IMG/VR virus record: IMGVR_UViG_3300044623_000061
Span: 1 to 28,535 of that record
DNA: 28,535 nt
Strand: one strand, 5' to 3'
Source of the DNA: a virus
How positions within the stretch are numbered: position 1 is the stretch's first letter; every line of letters starts with the position of its first letter. The position numbers and the translations under genes were made by a program. The notes under the pieces are model-generated. The model was not told the origin of the DNA. It searched no databases and saw nothing but the letters and a program-made list of their open reading frames with translations. This document shows, piece by piece, positions 22,890 through 28,535 of this stretch.

Positions 22890-23038
22890 ATCTCTTCAAT
22901 TAATAGAATTAAGTCATCATTCTTTTGTATGAGCTGCTTAACATGATCAGCATCATAAGCCTCTACTATTCTAGTCACTAACTTTACAGGACCATTCCAA
23001 TAGTCAAAGGTCTTAAACACTACTTTATATATCTTCAT
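22886..23038 (-). CDS. Hypothetical small early protein (50 aa)
   Basis: Begins MKIYKVVFKTFDYWNGPVKL, then VEAYDADHVKQLIQ and ends in an acidic hydrophobic tail. The strand-strand-helix pattern could be a small alpha/beta fold. Its stop lies in an ATGA overlap with the HNH-like gene and its start is 14 bases inside the 68-aa gene. The tight packing and sensible composition support a real gene. Function is unknown. Confidence 0.65.
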   Translation of the reverse strand: MKIYKVVFKTFDYWNGPVKLVTRIVEAYDADHVKQLIQKNDDLILLIEEI

Positions 23039-23231
23039 TGTCATTATTTTTAATCGGCACATCTAAGCCATACATTAAATCAAACATTGCAAAATCTCTA
23101 TTTGCATTCCTTTTACTACCCTCATAATTCTGAAAGTACCACTCTCTGAATCTCAGGTATTTTTGGTGAGTATAATCACCATTAGCTATAGCATTTTGTA
23201 CCTCAATAGCTAGCTGTGTAAACTCAGTCAT
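23025..23231 (-). CDS. Hypothetical small early protein (68 aa)
   Basis: MTEFTQLAIEVQNAIANGDY is followed by a Tyr/Trp/Arg-rich part (YLRFREWYFQNYEGSKRNANR) and an acidic end. It is predicted helical and soluble. It overlaps the 41-aa gene by eight bases and the 50-aa gene by 14. No homologue is recognised. Like its neighbours, it could be a host take-over peptide expressed soon after entry, which is inference from position. Confidence 0.65.
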   Translation of the reverse strand: MTEFTQLAIEVQNAIANGDYTHQKYLRFREWYFQNYEGSKRNANRDFAMFDLMYGLDVPIKNNDNEDI

Positions 23232-23349
23232 TGGATTTATTATTTATGACTTGTAAATACCTGAGGTAAAGAGGCAGATTAAATCCACCCCTTATCTCTT
23301 CTGCTGTTCTCCTGCTAGTCCAATACTTTATAATTGCGTTGATTGTCAT
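23224..23349 (-). CDS. Hypothetical small early protein (41 aa)
   Basis: A basic peptide, MTINAIIKYWTSRRTAEEIR then GGFNLPLYLRYLQVINNK. The second part (TAEEIRGGFNLPLYLRYL) has a helix-turn-helix-like rhythm, so DNA binding is possible. The start lies in an ATGA overlap with the 63-aa gene and the end overlaps the next gene by eight bases. Evidence for expression is the packing only. Confidence 0.55.
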   Translation of the reverse strand: MTINAIIKYWTSRRTAEEIRGGFNLPLYLRYLQVINNKSND

Positions 23350-23537
23350 AGCTTAGATTTAAGTAGGTTAAGATTTGCATCACTTAGAATAAACAGTGAC
23401 ATATCTCCATCATCAGTCTCTGTAGCATTGTAGGTAAATGGCTCAATAGTACCTGCTATGTATACATTACTATCATAGTCAGTAGTCCAATTAGAAAAAT
23501 AAGTATTGTCTCTTTTGTATAGGTCTATAAAATTCAT
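23346..23537 (-). CDS. Hypothetical small early protein (63 aa)
   Basis: Acidic protein, beta-like in the middle: NTYFSNWTTDYDSNVYIAGT, then a Thr/Asp stretch (ATETDDGDMSLFIL) and a Leu-rich helix at the end. No known motif. Coupled by ATGA overlaps to the membrane peptide before it and the 41-aa peptide after it. Small acidic early proteins in phages often block host enzymes by mimicking DNA, but nothing here shows that directly. Confidence 0.6.
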   Translation of the reverse strand: MNFIDLYKRDNTYFSNWTTDYDSNVYIAGTIEPFTYNATETDDGDMSLFILSDANLNLLKSKL

Positions 23538-23665
23538 AATATAAGTTCTAAGAAAGTGAATAAAAATAAGATTGATAATGTTACAGTTGTAACAATAAGC
23601 ATAGCTATAGCAAATGCTTTCTCTTCAGCTCCTACAGGAGTAAAATAATTAATTAGTTTTTTCAT
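23534..23665 (-). CDS. Small membrane protein (43 aa)
   Basis: MKKLINYFTPVGAEEKAFAI leads into a long hydrophobic helix (about 18-43, AMLIVTTVTLSILFLFTFLEL), giving one membrane segment with a basic N-terminus. It lies four bases after the 53-aa gene stop and ends in an ATGA overlap with the next gene. An early membrane peptide could act in superinfection exclusion, which is inference only. Confidence 0.6.
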   Translation of the reverse strand: MKKLINYFTPVGAEEKAFAIAMLIVTTVTLSILFLFTFLELIL

Positions 23666-23669
23666 TGTA

Positions 23670-23831
23670 TTATTTTTTAAATTGGTTAAATAAATTCTCA
23701 ATTTCCTGTAACTGTTCTTTGTTCAAAAATGTAGTTAAGGTCTGAATAATTAAATGCAGTTGATTTGTGTTTAGTTTGTCCTCCTGCTGTTGTACTTCTA
23801 AAAAATCTAAGACTTGATTAAATGTTTTCAT
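23670..23831 (-). CDS. First early gene, small helical protein (53 aa)
   Basis: Begins MKTFNQVLDFLEVQQQEDKL and continues with LHLIIQTLTTFLNKEQLQEI. It is almost entirely helical with Leu/Ile heptad-like spacing and many Gln, so a coiled coil or small helical bundle is likely. It is the first gene after the strong early promoter (predicted start of transcription about 25 bases upstream), so it should be made early and in quantity. Function is unknown. Confidence 0.65.
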   Translation of the reverse strand: MKTFNQVLDFLEVQQQEDKLNTNQLHLIIQTLTTFLNKEQLQEIENLFNQFKK

Positions 23832-23864
23832 AGTGTTTTAGTTTAATTGTTGATAACTATACGC

Positions 23865-23894
23865 CAAAGATAATAAATAGTTTTATATCTGCAA
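23865..23894 (-). promoter_or_regulatory. Early promoter (TTG-N19-TATCTTTG)
   Basis: On the minus strand TTG (23894-23892), exactly 19 bases, TATCTTTG (23872-23865) matches the Bacteroidota vegetative promoter. The surrounding TTTTATTGCAGATAT and ATTATCTTTG blocks recur in the promoter before erf. It feeds the early genes from 23831 to 21451. Confidence 0.8.
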
Positions 23895-23933
23895 TAAAAA
23901 AGAGTAATTTATATTCATTCTAAATAAGAATAG

Positions 23934-23948
23934 GTCGCAATTTGCGAC
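23934..23948. promoter_or_regulatory. Dyad operator upstream of the early promoter
   Basis: GTCGCAA-T-TTGCGAC is a perfect inverted repeat with seven-base arms and a one-base centre, about 40 bases above the TTG box of the early promoter. It is G+C-richer than its surroundings. No T run follows, so a repressor or activator site is more likely than a terminator. The surrounding gap (23832-24120) holds no gene that I can see. Confidence 0.5.
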
Positions 23949-24056
23949 TGCAACCTTAAAAATATCATGTAATTTTAAAGTATAACTTACAAAAGTATCG
24001 TTATTTGTAAACTTTATTTAGTGTTATTAGTCCCAAATCTTATCAATATATGGGAC

Positions 24057-24097
24057 AAAAAAAAGCAGCTGCGTGCTGGGGAGCTTACAACTGCTTT
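24057..24097 (-). terminator. Intrinsic terminator of the late operon
   Basis: On the minus strand AAAGCAG (24097-24091) pairs with CTGCTTT (24068-24062), with a shorter inner GCT/AGC stem around CCCC, followed by a run of eight T in all. It lies 24 bases after the exonuclease stop. A second, looser dyad, GTCCCA/TGGGAC (24030-24035 and 24051-24056), follows immediately and may back it up. Together they insulate the late operon from the early promoter. Confidence 0.75.
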
Positions 24098-24120
24098 CTA
24101 CACTATGGAACTATGCAAAG

Positions 24121-24924
24121 TTAGTGTTTATATTTGAATTTCAAATACTCTATGTAAGTTTTATTATTTATTTTAAAATGTTTTTTACAATCATTACACA
24201 ACATCCAATAGTGGATAGTCCCTGCTGCAGTTACTACCTGTTTATTATGTCTTACATTATAGTTAGTACATTCAGGACAGCAGAACTTCTCATCTCCCTC
24301 CATTACAGCATAATTAGTAGCAGGAGCTGCATAAGAATTTAGCTTATTGAATACAGCTTCTAGTACAGTGACATCCATTTTGCAATATGCTACCATCTTA
24401 TCCATTGCCTGCTGATCTTTCTTAAATACTATATCTTTCCACAGGTCTAGTCCTCCTGTATCCATCTTTTGACCTACTCCTAAATACTTAGCAATATAGT
24501 CTAATTTGTTTGAGTTAAAATTAAAGTACTTTCTAGCCCATTTAAGAGTATCTATAGTCTTAGGTGAGGGCATAACATCAAGTCCATGTATTATAGCTCT
24601 TGTACGCAACCATTTGAGATCAAATCTATCCCCATTATGAGCCACAATTTCATCTGCTTGAGCCATAACTTTAAGAAATGCTTTTATCATTGCCTTATCT
24701 GATTGCTTTTTATCCCAAGTTAGGAATTGTACATCACCATCTGACTCCCATTTGTAGCAGATGCAGATAATAGCTCTCTCATGGATGATATCACCTGGAT
24801 TGATTGTGAGGTTATATCCTGATCTCCAAAATATACCAACATTGAATGATGTCTCAATGTCAAAAAACAGTCTTTTTCTTACCATATATGGTGTAAACTT
24901 AGAACAAATATTTCTCTCTTGCAA
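24121..24924 (-). CDS. DEDD 3'-5' exonuclease with C-terminal zinc ribbon
   Basis: The 267-aa protein has the ExoI motif LFFDIET (D22, E24), ExoII AHNGDRFDLKWLR (D102) and ExoIII AYCKMDVTVLEAV (D184), the DnaQ/RNase_H_2-like set. At the C-terminus CCPEC (215-219) and CNDC (243-246) form a zinc ribbon that may bind nucleic acid. All catalytic acids are present. The start overlaps the spanin gene by 26 bases; an ATG at 24885 (MVRKRLFFDIET) would avoid the overlap and is a fair alternative. It lies at the end of the lysis cassette under late control, an odd place for a repair or proofreading enzyme. Late DNA processing or host DNA breakdown are possible roles. Confidence 0.8.
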   Translation of the reverse strand: MQERNICSKFTPYMVRKRLFFDIETSFNVGIFWRSGYNLTINPGDIIHERAIICICYKWESDGDVQFLTWDKKQSDKAMIKAFLKVMAQADEIVAHNGDRFDLKWLRTRAIIHGLDVMPSPKTIDTLKWARKYFNFNSNKLDYIAKYLGVGQKMDTGGLDLWKDIVFKKDQQAMDKMVAYCKMDVTVLEAVFNKLNSYAAPATNYAVMEGDEKFCCPECTNYNVRHNKQVVTAAGTIHYWMLCNDCKKHFKINNKTYIEYLKFKYKH

Positions 24925-25318
24925 ATTTAAAGAGATATGATAGCAGTAAGCCTATGCCTACTCCTACAAATAATAGACTAAGATTGCCATTAGCTCTAGG
25001 TCTTGTAGCCTTAGCCTGTGCTTTCTCAACTATCCTATCTTTGTAGATAGTTTTTACTTTAAGTTTATATTCTATTCTTTTATCCTGTCTAGTCTTAGGC
25101 ACATAGACTGTGTTATACTTTATAATAGTATCTTTAGTAGTGATGAATTTTTCCCACACTATGCTATCATGAATGATAACAGGGATAGAATCTAAAGTTG
25201 TTATCCTGATAGTATCTCCTGTTTCTTCACAGGTATATCCTTTCTTAATAGCTTTATTAAGATGATATTGTGCAGAGCAGCTGCTGAGTAGTAAGATTAT
25301 AACTAAGTATCTCATCAT
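24899..25318 (-). CDS. Putative unimolecular spanin
   Basis: Joins inner and outer membranes in the last step of lysis. The 139-aa protein starts with a lipoprotein signal, [14 protein letters not shown], with the lipidated Cys at 14. A charged periplasmic region follows (about 20-105, strand-rich with an [18 protein letters not shown] stretch). It ends with one membrane helix (113-131) and a basic end. An outer-membrane anchor at one end and an inner-membrane helix at the other is the hallmark of u-spanins such as T1 gp11. Its start overlaps the endopeptidase stop by four bases. The role is inferred from topology and cassette position. Confidence 0.7.
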   Translation of the reverse strand: MMRYLVIILLLSSCSAQYHLNKAIKKGYTCEETGDTIRITTLDSIPVIIHDSIVWEKFITTKDTIIKYNTVYVPKTRQDKRIEYKLKVKTIYKDRIVEKAQAKATRPRANGNLSLLFVGVGIGLLLSYLFKFAREKYLF

Positions 25319-25779
25319 TCTTTTATTTCAAAGTGCATCCAATCATAATTCTTCTCTCTACCCAAAGATATAAATCCATGCTTATAAAATATATCTATCA
25401 TTGCCTTATACTCAGGTCTTGCAAATCTAGCAGTCTTAGATGATTCTTTGAGAAGATTTCTTGCAGGATCTAAGTCTATTGCTATTCCCCATGAGTGCAT
25501 GGATAGTGCTGTGCCTCCCCTCATCTTTCTATAGTTGAAACATCCACCGAATAAATCAATCCCTAACTCCTTAATCTTATCATAGCCATAGGTAGCTAGA
25601 AGCTCATTAAATACAGCTGTAAAATTATCAGCTACTAACTTATGACACATCATAGTATTGACAGTGCTGTCTAAGTCCCAAGCTATTCTCATTGGATATG
25701 GTAACTTAATCTTTACTAAATATCCTGCACCTGTTACATTAGCTGTACCATATTTAGATGTAAGTTCCCATCTAGTCAT
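25315..25779 (-). CDS. Endolysin, M15 family peptidase
   Basis: Zinc peptidase that cuts peptidoglycan cross-links at lysis. In the 154-aa protein [12 protein letters not shown] (78-89) leads into [13 protein letters not shown] (93-105), which supplies zinc ligands H95 and D102. NYDWMHFE (144-151) supplies the catalytic acid D146 and the third ligand H149. These are the full set for VanY/M15_4-type L-alanyl-D-glutamate or D-Ala-D-Ala peptidases. There is no signal peptide, so export depends on the adjacent holin. It is coupled by ATGA to both holin and spanin. Confidence 0.88.
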   Translation of the reverse strand: MTRWELTSKYGTANVTGAGYLVKIKLPYPMRIAWDLDSTVNTMMCHKLVADNFTAVFNELLATYGYDKIKELGIDLFGGCFNYRKMRGGTALSMHSWGIAIDLDPARNLLKESSKTARFARPEYKAMIDIFYKHGFISLGREKNYDWMHFEIKE

Positions 25780-26237
25780 TTCAGTTTGTTTAGGTCCTCT
25801 TTAATATCCTTAGCTCTAGCAAATAATAACTTCATTGATTGCCATAAGTCTATGCCTTTGACTACTTTATAATTCTCATTGATTGACATCACCTCAATAC
25901 TAGATAATACTAATGCCACTACTTTAGTAAGCATAAATGGTACACTAAAGAATGTAAGAATGATATCATTTAGTATGAATCTATCTATTAAAAAGAACAT
26001 AATCACAGTAAGCTCATAGAGTGCTAACTTACTAATGATAGATGAGAGCTTTCTGCTAGTTATTTTCTCCCCTATTTTATTAGCTTTCCAAATACCTGTG
26101 ATAGTATCAATAGATATTAGTACTCCAATCATTAACAGGATGCCACTTATTGGTAAAAAGAATGCAAAGCATATGGAGATAAGTGTCAAAAGTTCTGATT
26201 GTATTGATAGTGTTAATAGTGTTAGTTGTGCTTTCAT
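25776..26237 (-). CDS. Holin (phage holin 4 family)
   Basis: Forms membrane lesions that release the endolysin. The 153-aa protein has hydrophobic helices at about 15-42, 72-90 and 93-113. Between the first two is the family block [22 protein letters not shown] (43-64), which is typical of the toxin secretion/phage lysis holin group. A charged, Lys-rich cytoplasmic tail ends the chain (140-153). The gene is directly upstream of the M15 endolysin with a four-base overlap. Confidence 0.8.
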   Translation of the reverse strand: MKAQLTLLTLSIQSELLTLISICFAFFLPISGILLMIGVLISIDTITGIWKANKIGEKITSRKLSSIISKLALYELTVIMFFLIDRFILNDIILTFFSVPFMLTKVVALVLSSIEVMSINENYKVVKGIDLWQSMKLLFARAKDIKEDLNKLK

Positions 26238-26395
26238 TCCTCTCCCTCCATTTGTAATGCTAGAATAAAAGTAAGATATCCTATTATACTAGCTCCTGCT
26301 AGCTTAAGATATAGAGCAGGCTCAAATACTAATGCTATGCCTGTTAAGTATCCTAAACTGAATACTATTATAGATAAGATGCCTGAGTGCTTCAT
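26234..26395 (-). CDS. Small two-TM protein before the holin (53 aa)
   Basis: MKHSGILSIIVFSLGYLTGI begins the chain, which reads as two membrane helices (about 4-26 and 30-48) joined by a short EPALYLK turn. It ends in an acidic EGEE tail. It is coupled by ATGA to both the head-tail adaptor upstream and the holin downstream. Size, topology and place suggest an antiholin or second holin. No sequence family is recognised. Confidence 0.6.
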   Translation of the reverse strand: MKHSGILSIIVFSLGYLTGIALVFEPALYLKLAGASIIGYLTFILALQMEGEE

Positions 26396-26958
26396 ATAAT
26401 TAAGATTGAATTGTTATAGCCATTATTACCTGCACCTCCACATAGACCATTACACTCTAGTAATCCATTAGATAAACAGCTACATCCATCAATCATAGGT
26501 CTAAGGTCAGTATCTCGGTTAGTTGTACCTGTGAATATTGGATACAAAGCTCTATTTTTAAGTAGGTATCTGATTAATCTTTGCTCAAAGAATGCAGCCT
26601 TTTGTGCATAGTGTTCCATACTGAATGCTATAGTACCTCTATCTACTGATGAGCTGTTATCTCCGAATTGAGTTTGCAATCCTTTATTCTTTAGCTGTAG
26701 AGATAGACCAAATACAGCATCTTCTGCAGCTCTCCATGCTATAATAGGCTGTATGAATGTAACTAATGTCTCCTCATCAGGATCTAATGTCTGATTATTG
26801 TACTTAGTTAGTAAGTCATTATAGAATGTAGTACCTAAGATAGGCATGATTCTCAGTTGAGCTTGAGTAGCTAAGTAAGGAGTAACATTGTTTACATCTA
26901 CATTTGCTGTGATGGGTGTGTTATTCTTTAGATATGTTTCTGTTATAAAGTATAGCAT
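26392..26958 (-). CDS. Head-tail adaptor-like protein
   Basis: The 188-aa protein resembles connector proteins of the DUF6712 kind in Bacteroidota phages. ITETYLKNNTPITANVDVNNVTPYL, QAQLRIMPILGTTFYNDLL (about 32-51) and TFIQPIIAWRAAEDAVFGLSLQL (67-89) read as the helical bundle of a head-tail connector. The end is Cys/Gly/Asn-rich (CSCLSNGLLECNGLCGG), which is unusual and might bind metal or form disulfides. Its start shares one base with the portal stop (TAATG). It lies directly after the portal, as expected for the adaptor ring. Confidence 0.65.
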   Translation of the reverse strand: MLYFITETYLKNNTPITANVDVNNVTPYLATQAQLRIMPILGTTFYNDLLTKYNNQTLDPDEETLVTFIQPIIAWRAAEDAVFGLSLQLKNKGLQTQFGDNSSSVDRGTIAFSMEHYAQKAAFFEQRLIRYLLKNRALYPIFTGTTNRDTDLRPMIDGCSCLSNGLLECNGLCGGAGNNGYNNSILII

Positions 26959-28268
26959 TATAGTATAGGTGTTTGTGCAATTTGTGATTTGCTTTTATCT
27001 CCTCCAGGTACAGGAGGTAGTGATGCTAAGGCTCTAATCTCATTCTCAGTCATAGTCTCAAGTACTTTAGTAGCTACCAATGGTGATAGGCTATTAAGTG
27101 CATCATTAGTCTTAGAGGTATCTCCCTCAAGCTCTACAATAGCCTCATTAATTATCTGATAGTTATTGATAGTGAAATCTGCATCTATCTTAGCTATGAA
27201 TAGTAGCTCATTAAAGATGTCAGATACCATATCTCTTAATGGCATTACTACATTTTTCTCAAATATGATATAAGCCTGCTTAATATCTGAGCCATTACCT
27301 AGTGAGCCTGTAGTACGGATTCCCATAAGTATAGGATCAATGGTGTGACTAAAGCAAATCTGCTCAGTGTTTAGCTGTGATGCCTCTTGAAATAGACTAT
27401 CATTATTATTTGTAGGTAAAGATTCTATCTTAGGTAATTGCTCTGCTGAGTTTGCAAAAAATGCGACACTTTTGCCTGCATTTTCTGCTCCTTTTAGCTT
27501 ACTCATGGTATTTCTTATCATGTTCTTCTCCTCCTCAGACTGAGGTCTTTTAGGGAACATCATAGCAAAGCTAGGAAAGACTGAATTTTGGATGTTACTT
27601 TTAGCAAAATAGCTAAGTTCACCGGATAGGAATGCAAAGTTTAGAGCTGAGGTATAGGAAGGTAATGGATAATAATCTTGACCAATACTCTCTACCTCAT
27701 ATACAAATAACTGCTCATAATCTCTACAGGTAGGAGTATATCTTTTAATCTCCTGTACTCCAATCCTACTAGCCCAATCATCACAAATATAATATCTCTT
27801 TCTATCTAAGTTTACTCTAAGTTTCTCAGGGGATAGATTGACTATCTTTGTGAGTTTCATCTTATCATCAAAGCATAGCTTAAAATATACTCTATTATGT
27901 AGAATGAGTTGCTGAGTTACTGCAGGAACTATCTTTTTAATGTTTAATTTTCTCTCTAATGTATATAGCTCTAGCTTATCTTCAAGTGTTAGTCTATCTG
28001 CTACTATATTAAATCCACCTCCTACAGCTGCATTCACTTTATACCCAACTATTGAGCCATGTAATGGTGATGAGTAGAAGATTTGATTGAGTAGCTCAGG
28101 GAATAGGTTATCCTGACCGAATGGAATATATCCATTAGTCTGATGTCTACCATTTACATAAGGTAGAGTTAAGTTAGCACCTCCTACCTTAAGGAATGGA
28201 GTAGAGAATGACTGATATCCCTCTACTATTTCATGCTTTACTGTTTTAAAAAAATCTTTTAATGCCAT
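26958..28268 (-). CDS. Portal protein
   Basis: Forms the dodecameric DNA entry ring of the head. In the 436-aa protein, FGQDNLFPELLNQIFYSSPLHGSIV (about 51-75) is the usual portal opening with the S-x-x-x-x-x-I helix. LILHNRVYFKL and LSPEKLRVNLDRKRYYICDDW form the wing and clip parts. TTGSLGNGSDIKQAY (about 325-340) and the following helix match the stem end of PBSX/HK97-type portals. The C-terminus is Pro- and Gln-rich. Across the joined ends it follows the 113-aa gene by two bases, and its first two codons are also present at 1-6. Confidence 0.85.
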   Translation of the reverse strand: MALKDFFKTVKHEIVEGYQSFSTPFLKVGGANLTLPYVNGRHQTNGYIPFGQDNLFPELLNQIFYSSPLHGSIVGYKVNAAVGGGFNIVADRLTLEDKLELYTLERKLNIKKIVPAVTQQLILHNRVYFKLCFDDKMKLTKIVNLSPEKLRVNLDRKRYYICDDWASRIGVQEIKRYTPTCRDYEQLFVYEVESIGQDYYPLPSYTSALNFAFLSGELSYFAKSNIQNSVFPSFAMMFPKRPQSEEEKNMIRNTMSKLKGAENAGKSVAFFANSAEQLPKIESLPTNNNDSLFQEASQLNTEQICFSHTIDPILMGIRTTGSLGNGSDIKQAYIIFEKNVVMPLRDMVSDIFNELLFIAKIDADFTINNYQIINEAIVELEGDTSKTNDALNSLSPLVATKVLETMTENEIRALASLPPVPGGDKSKSQIAQTPIL

Positions 28269-28535
28269 AATTACTCATAAATTGATGATACTATTGGTCC
28301 TGATACTACCATCCTGCCCTCTTCAATCACTACTCCTGTAGAGTTAGCAATAGTTGGAGGTGTGGTAGATGACTCATAGATACTATATGTATACTGTCCT
28401 TTAACTAATTCCAAATCTACAGGCTCATCTAGCTCAAACTGATTGAATCTTTCAGGATAAGCTGATAGATCAGCAGTGTAGAATGTAATAGGTGCAGACA
28501 GCTTGTCCATTTCATTCTGAAAAACAAATAAATAA
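28263..28535. repeat. Terminal overlap, right copy
   Basis: Repeats 1-273 with six differences at 28368, 28369, 28382, 28403, 28405 and 28408, all within 41 bases. The rest is identical, which indicates circular closure of the contig with allelic variation. Confidence 0.9.
28271..28535 (-). CDS. Partial second copy of the 113-aa hypothetical protein
   Basis: This is the same gene as at 9-350, cut by the window edge at its N-terminal side. An internal ATG at 28510 should not be taken as the start. Compared with the left copy four codons differ. Three are synonymous (Leu CTA/TTA, Ser AGC/AGT, Ser AGT/TCT) and one changes Ile (ATC) to Val (GTT). That pattern indicates selection on a real protein and a variant genome in the sampled population. 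Confidence 0.85.
   Translation of the reverse strand, partial: YLFVFQNEMDKLSAPITFYTADLSAYPERFNQFELDEPVDLELVKGQYTYSIYESSTTPPTIANSTGVVIEEGRMVVSGPIVSSIYE

Noticed and set aside
24073-24342. Plus-strand open frame of 89 aa opposite the exonuclease 3' end
   Set aside because: Runs antisense through the zinc ribbon coding part and a terminator; no supporting signal.
28271-28510. Independent 79-aa gene at the right end
   Set aside because: It is the truncated second copy of the 113-aa gene produced by contig wrap-around; its reading frame continues to the window edge.
1-28535. tRNA genes, CRISPR arrays, insertion sequences, integrase and attachment sites
   Set aside because: No cloverleaf, regular repeat-spacer array, transposase or recombinase motif was recognised on either strand; a tool-based tRNA scan was not possible here.

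Overview
The window looks like an almost complete, circularly overlapping genome of a small tailed phage with a long non-contractile tail (siphovirus type) infecting a member of the Bacteroidota, probably a Flavobacteriia-like host. This rests on host-type promoters of the TTG-N19-TAnnTTTG class, scarce Shine-Dalgarno sites, a DUF3127-type single-strand DNA-binding protein, and a primase with a BT4734/VirE-like N-terminal domain. Positions 1-273 recur at 28263-28535 with six mismatches, so the unique genome is about 28,262 bp. No integrase, partition gene or DNA polymerase was recognised, which suggests a lytic phage that relies on host replication enzymes. All genes are on the minus strand except two overlapping paralogues at 2963-4193.

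Early region (23831 down to 21451). A strong host-type promoter (23865-23894) drives a run of very small genes, many joined by ATGA stop/start overlaps, then an HNH-like protein and a protein with a DnaA domain IV-like motif. The run ends at a terminator with a UUCG tetraloop (21431-21453). The 420-base gap that follows (21031-21450) holds short repeats, an AT-rich tract, inverted copies of a 12-mer, a promoter box and a leader hairpin. It is the best candidate for a replication origin plus control region.

Middle region (21030 down to about 12575). This encodes a primase/SF3 helicase, an orphan DNA methyltransferase, a VRR-NUC-type nuclease, an ERF annealing protein, a PD-(D/E)XK exonuclease and SSB. 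After these come small regulators, a sigma-70-like factor, and the small and large terminase subunits. A second promoter nearly identical to the early one lies just before the ERF gene.

Late region (12545 down to 1, then from 28268 down to 24121 across the circle). In transcription order this holds the tail-tip and adhesin proteins, tape measure, tail-completion proteins, prohead protease/scaffold, major capsid protein, major tail protein, portal and head-tail adaptor. Lysis genes follow: a small two-TM protein, holin, M15 endopeptidase and unimolecular spanin. A DEDD exonuclease with a zinc ribbon ends the unit, followed by a terminator. Four sites in this region share TRAACA-N15/16-TAATATAG immediately before a start codon. 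They look like a phage-specific late promoter, most simply read by the phage's own sigma-like factor.

Function names come from motif and synteny recognition without database searches. Several virion and small proteins remain hypothetical.
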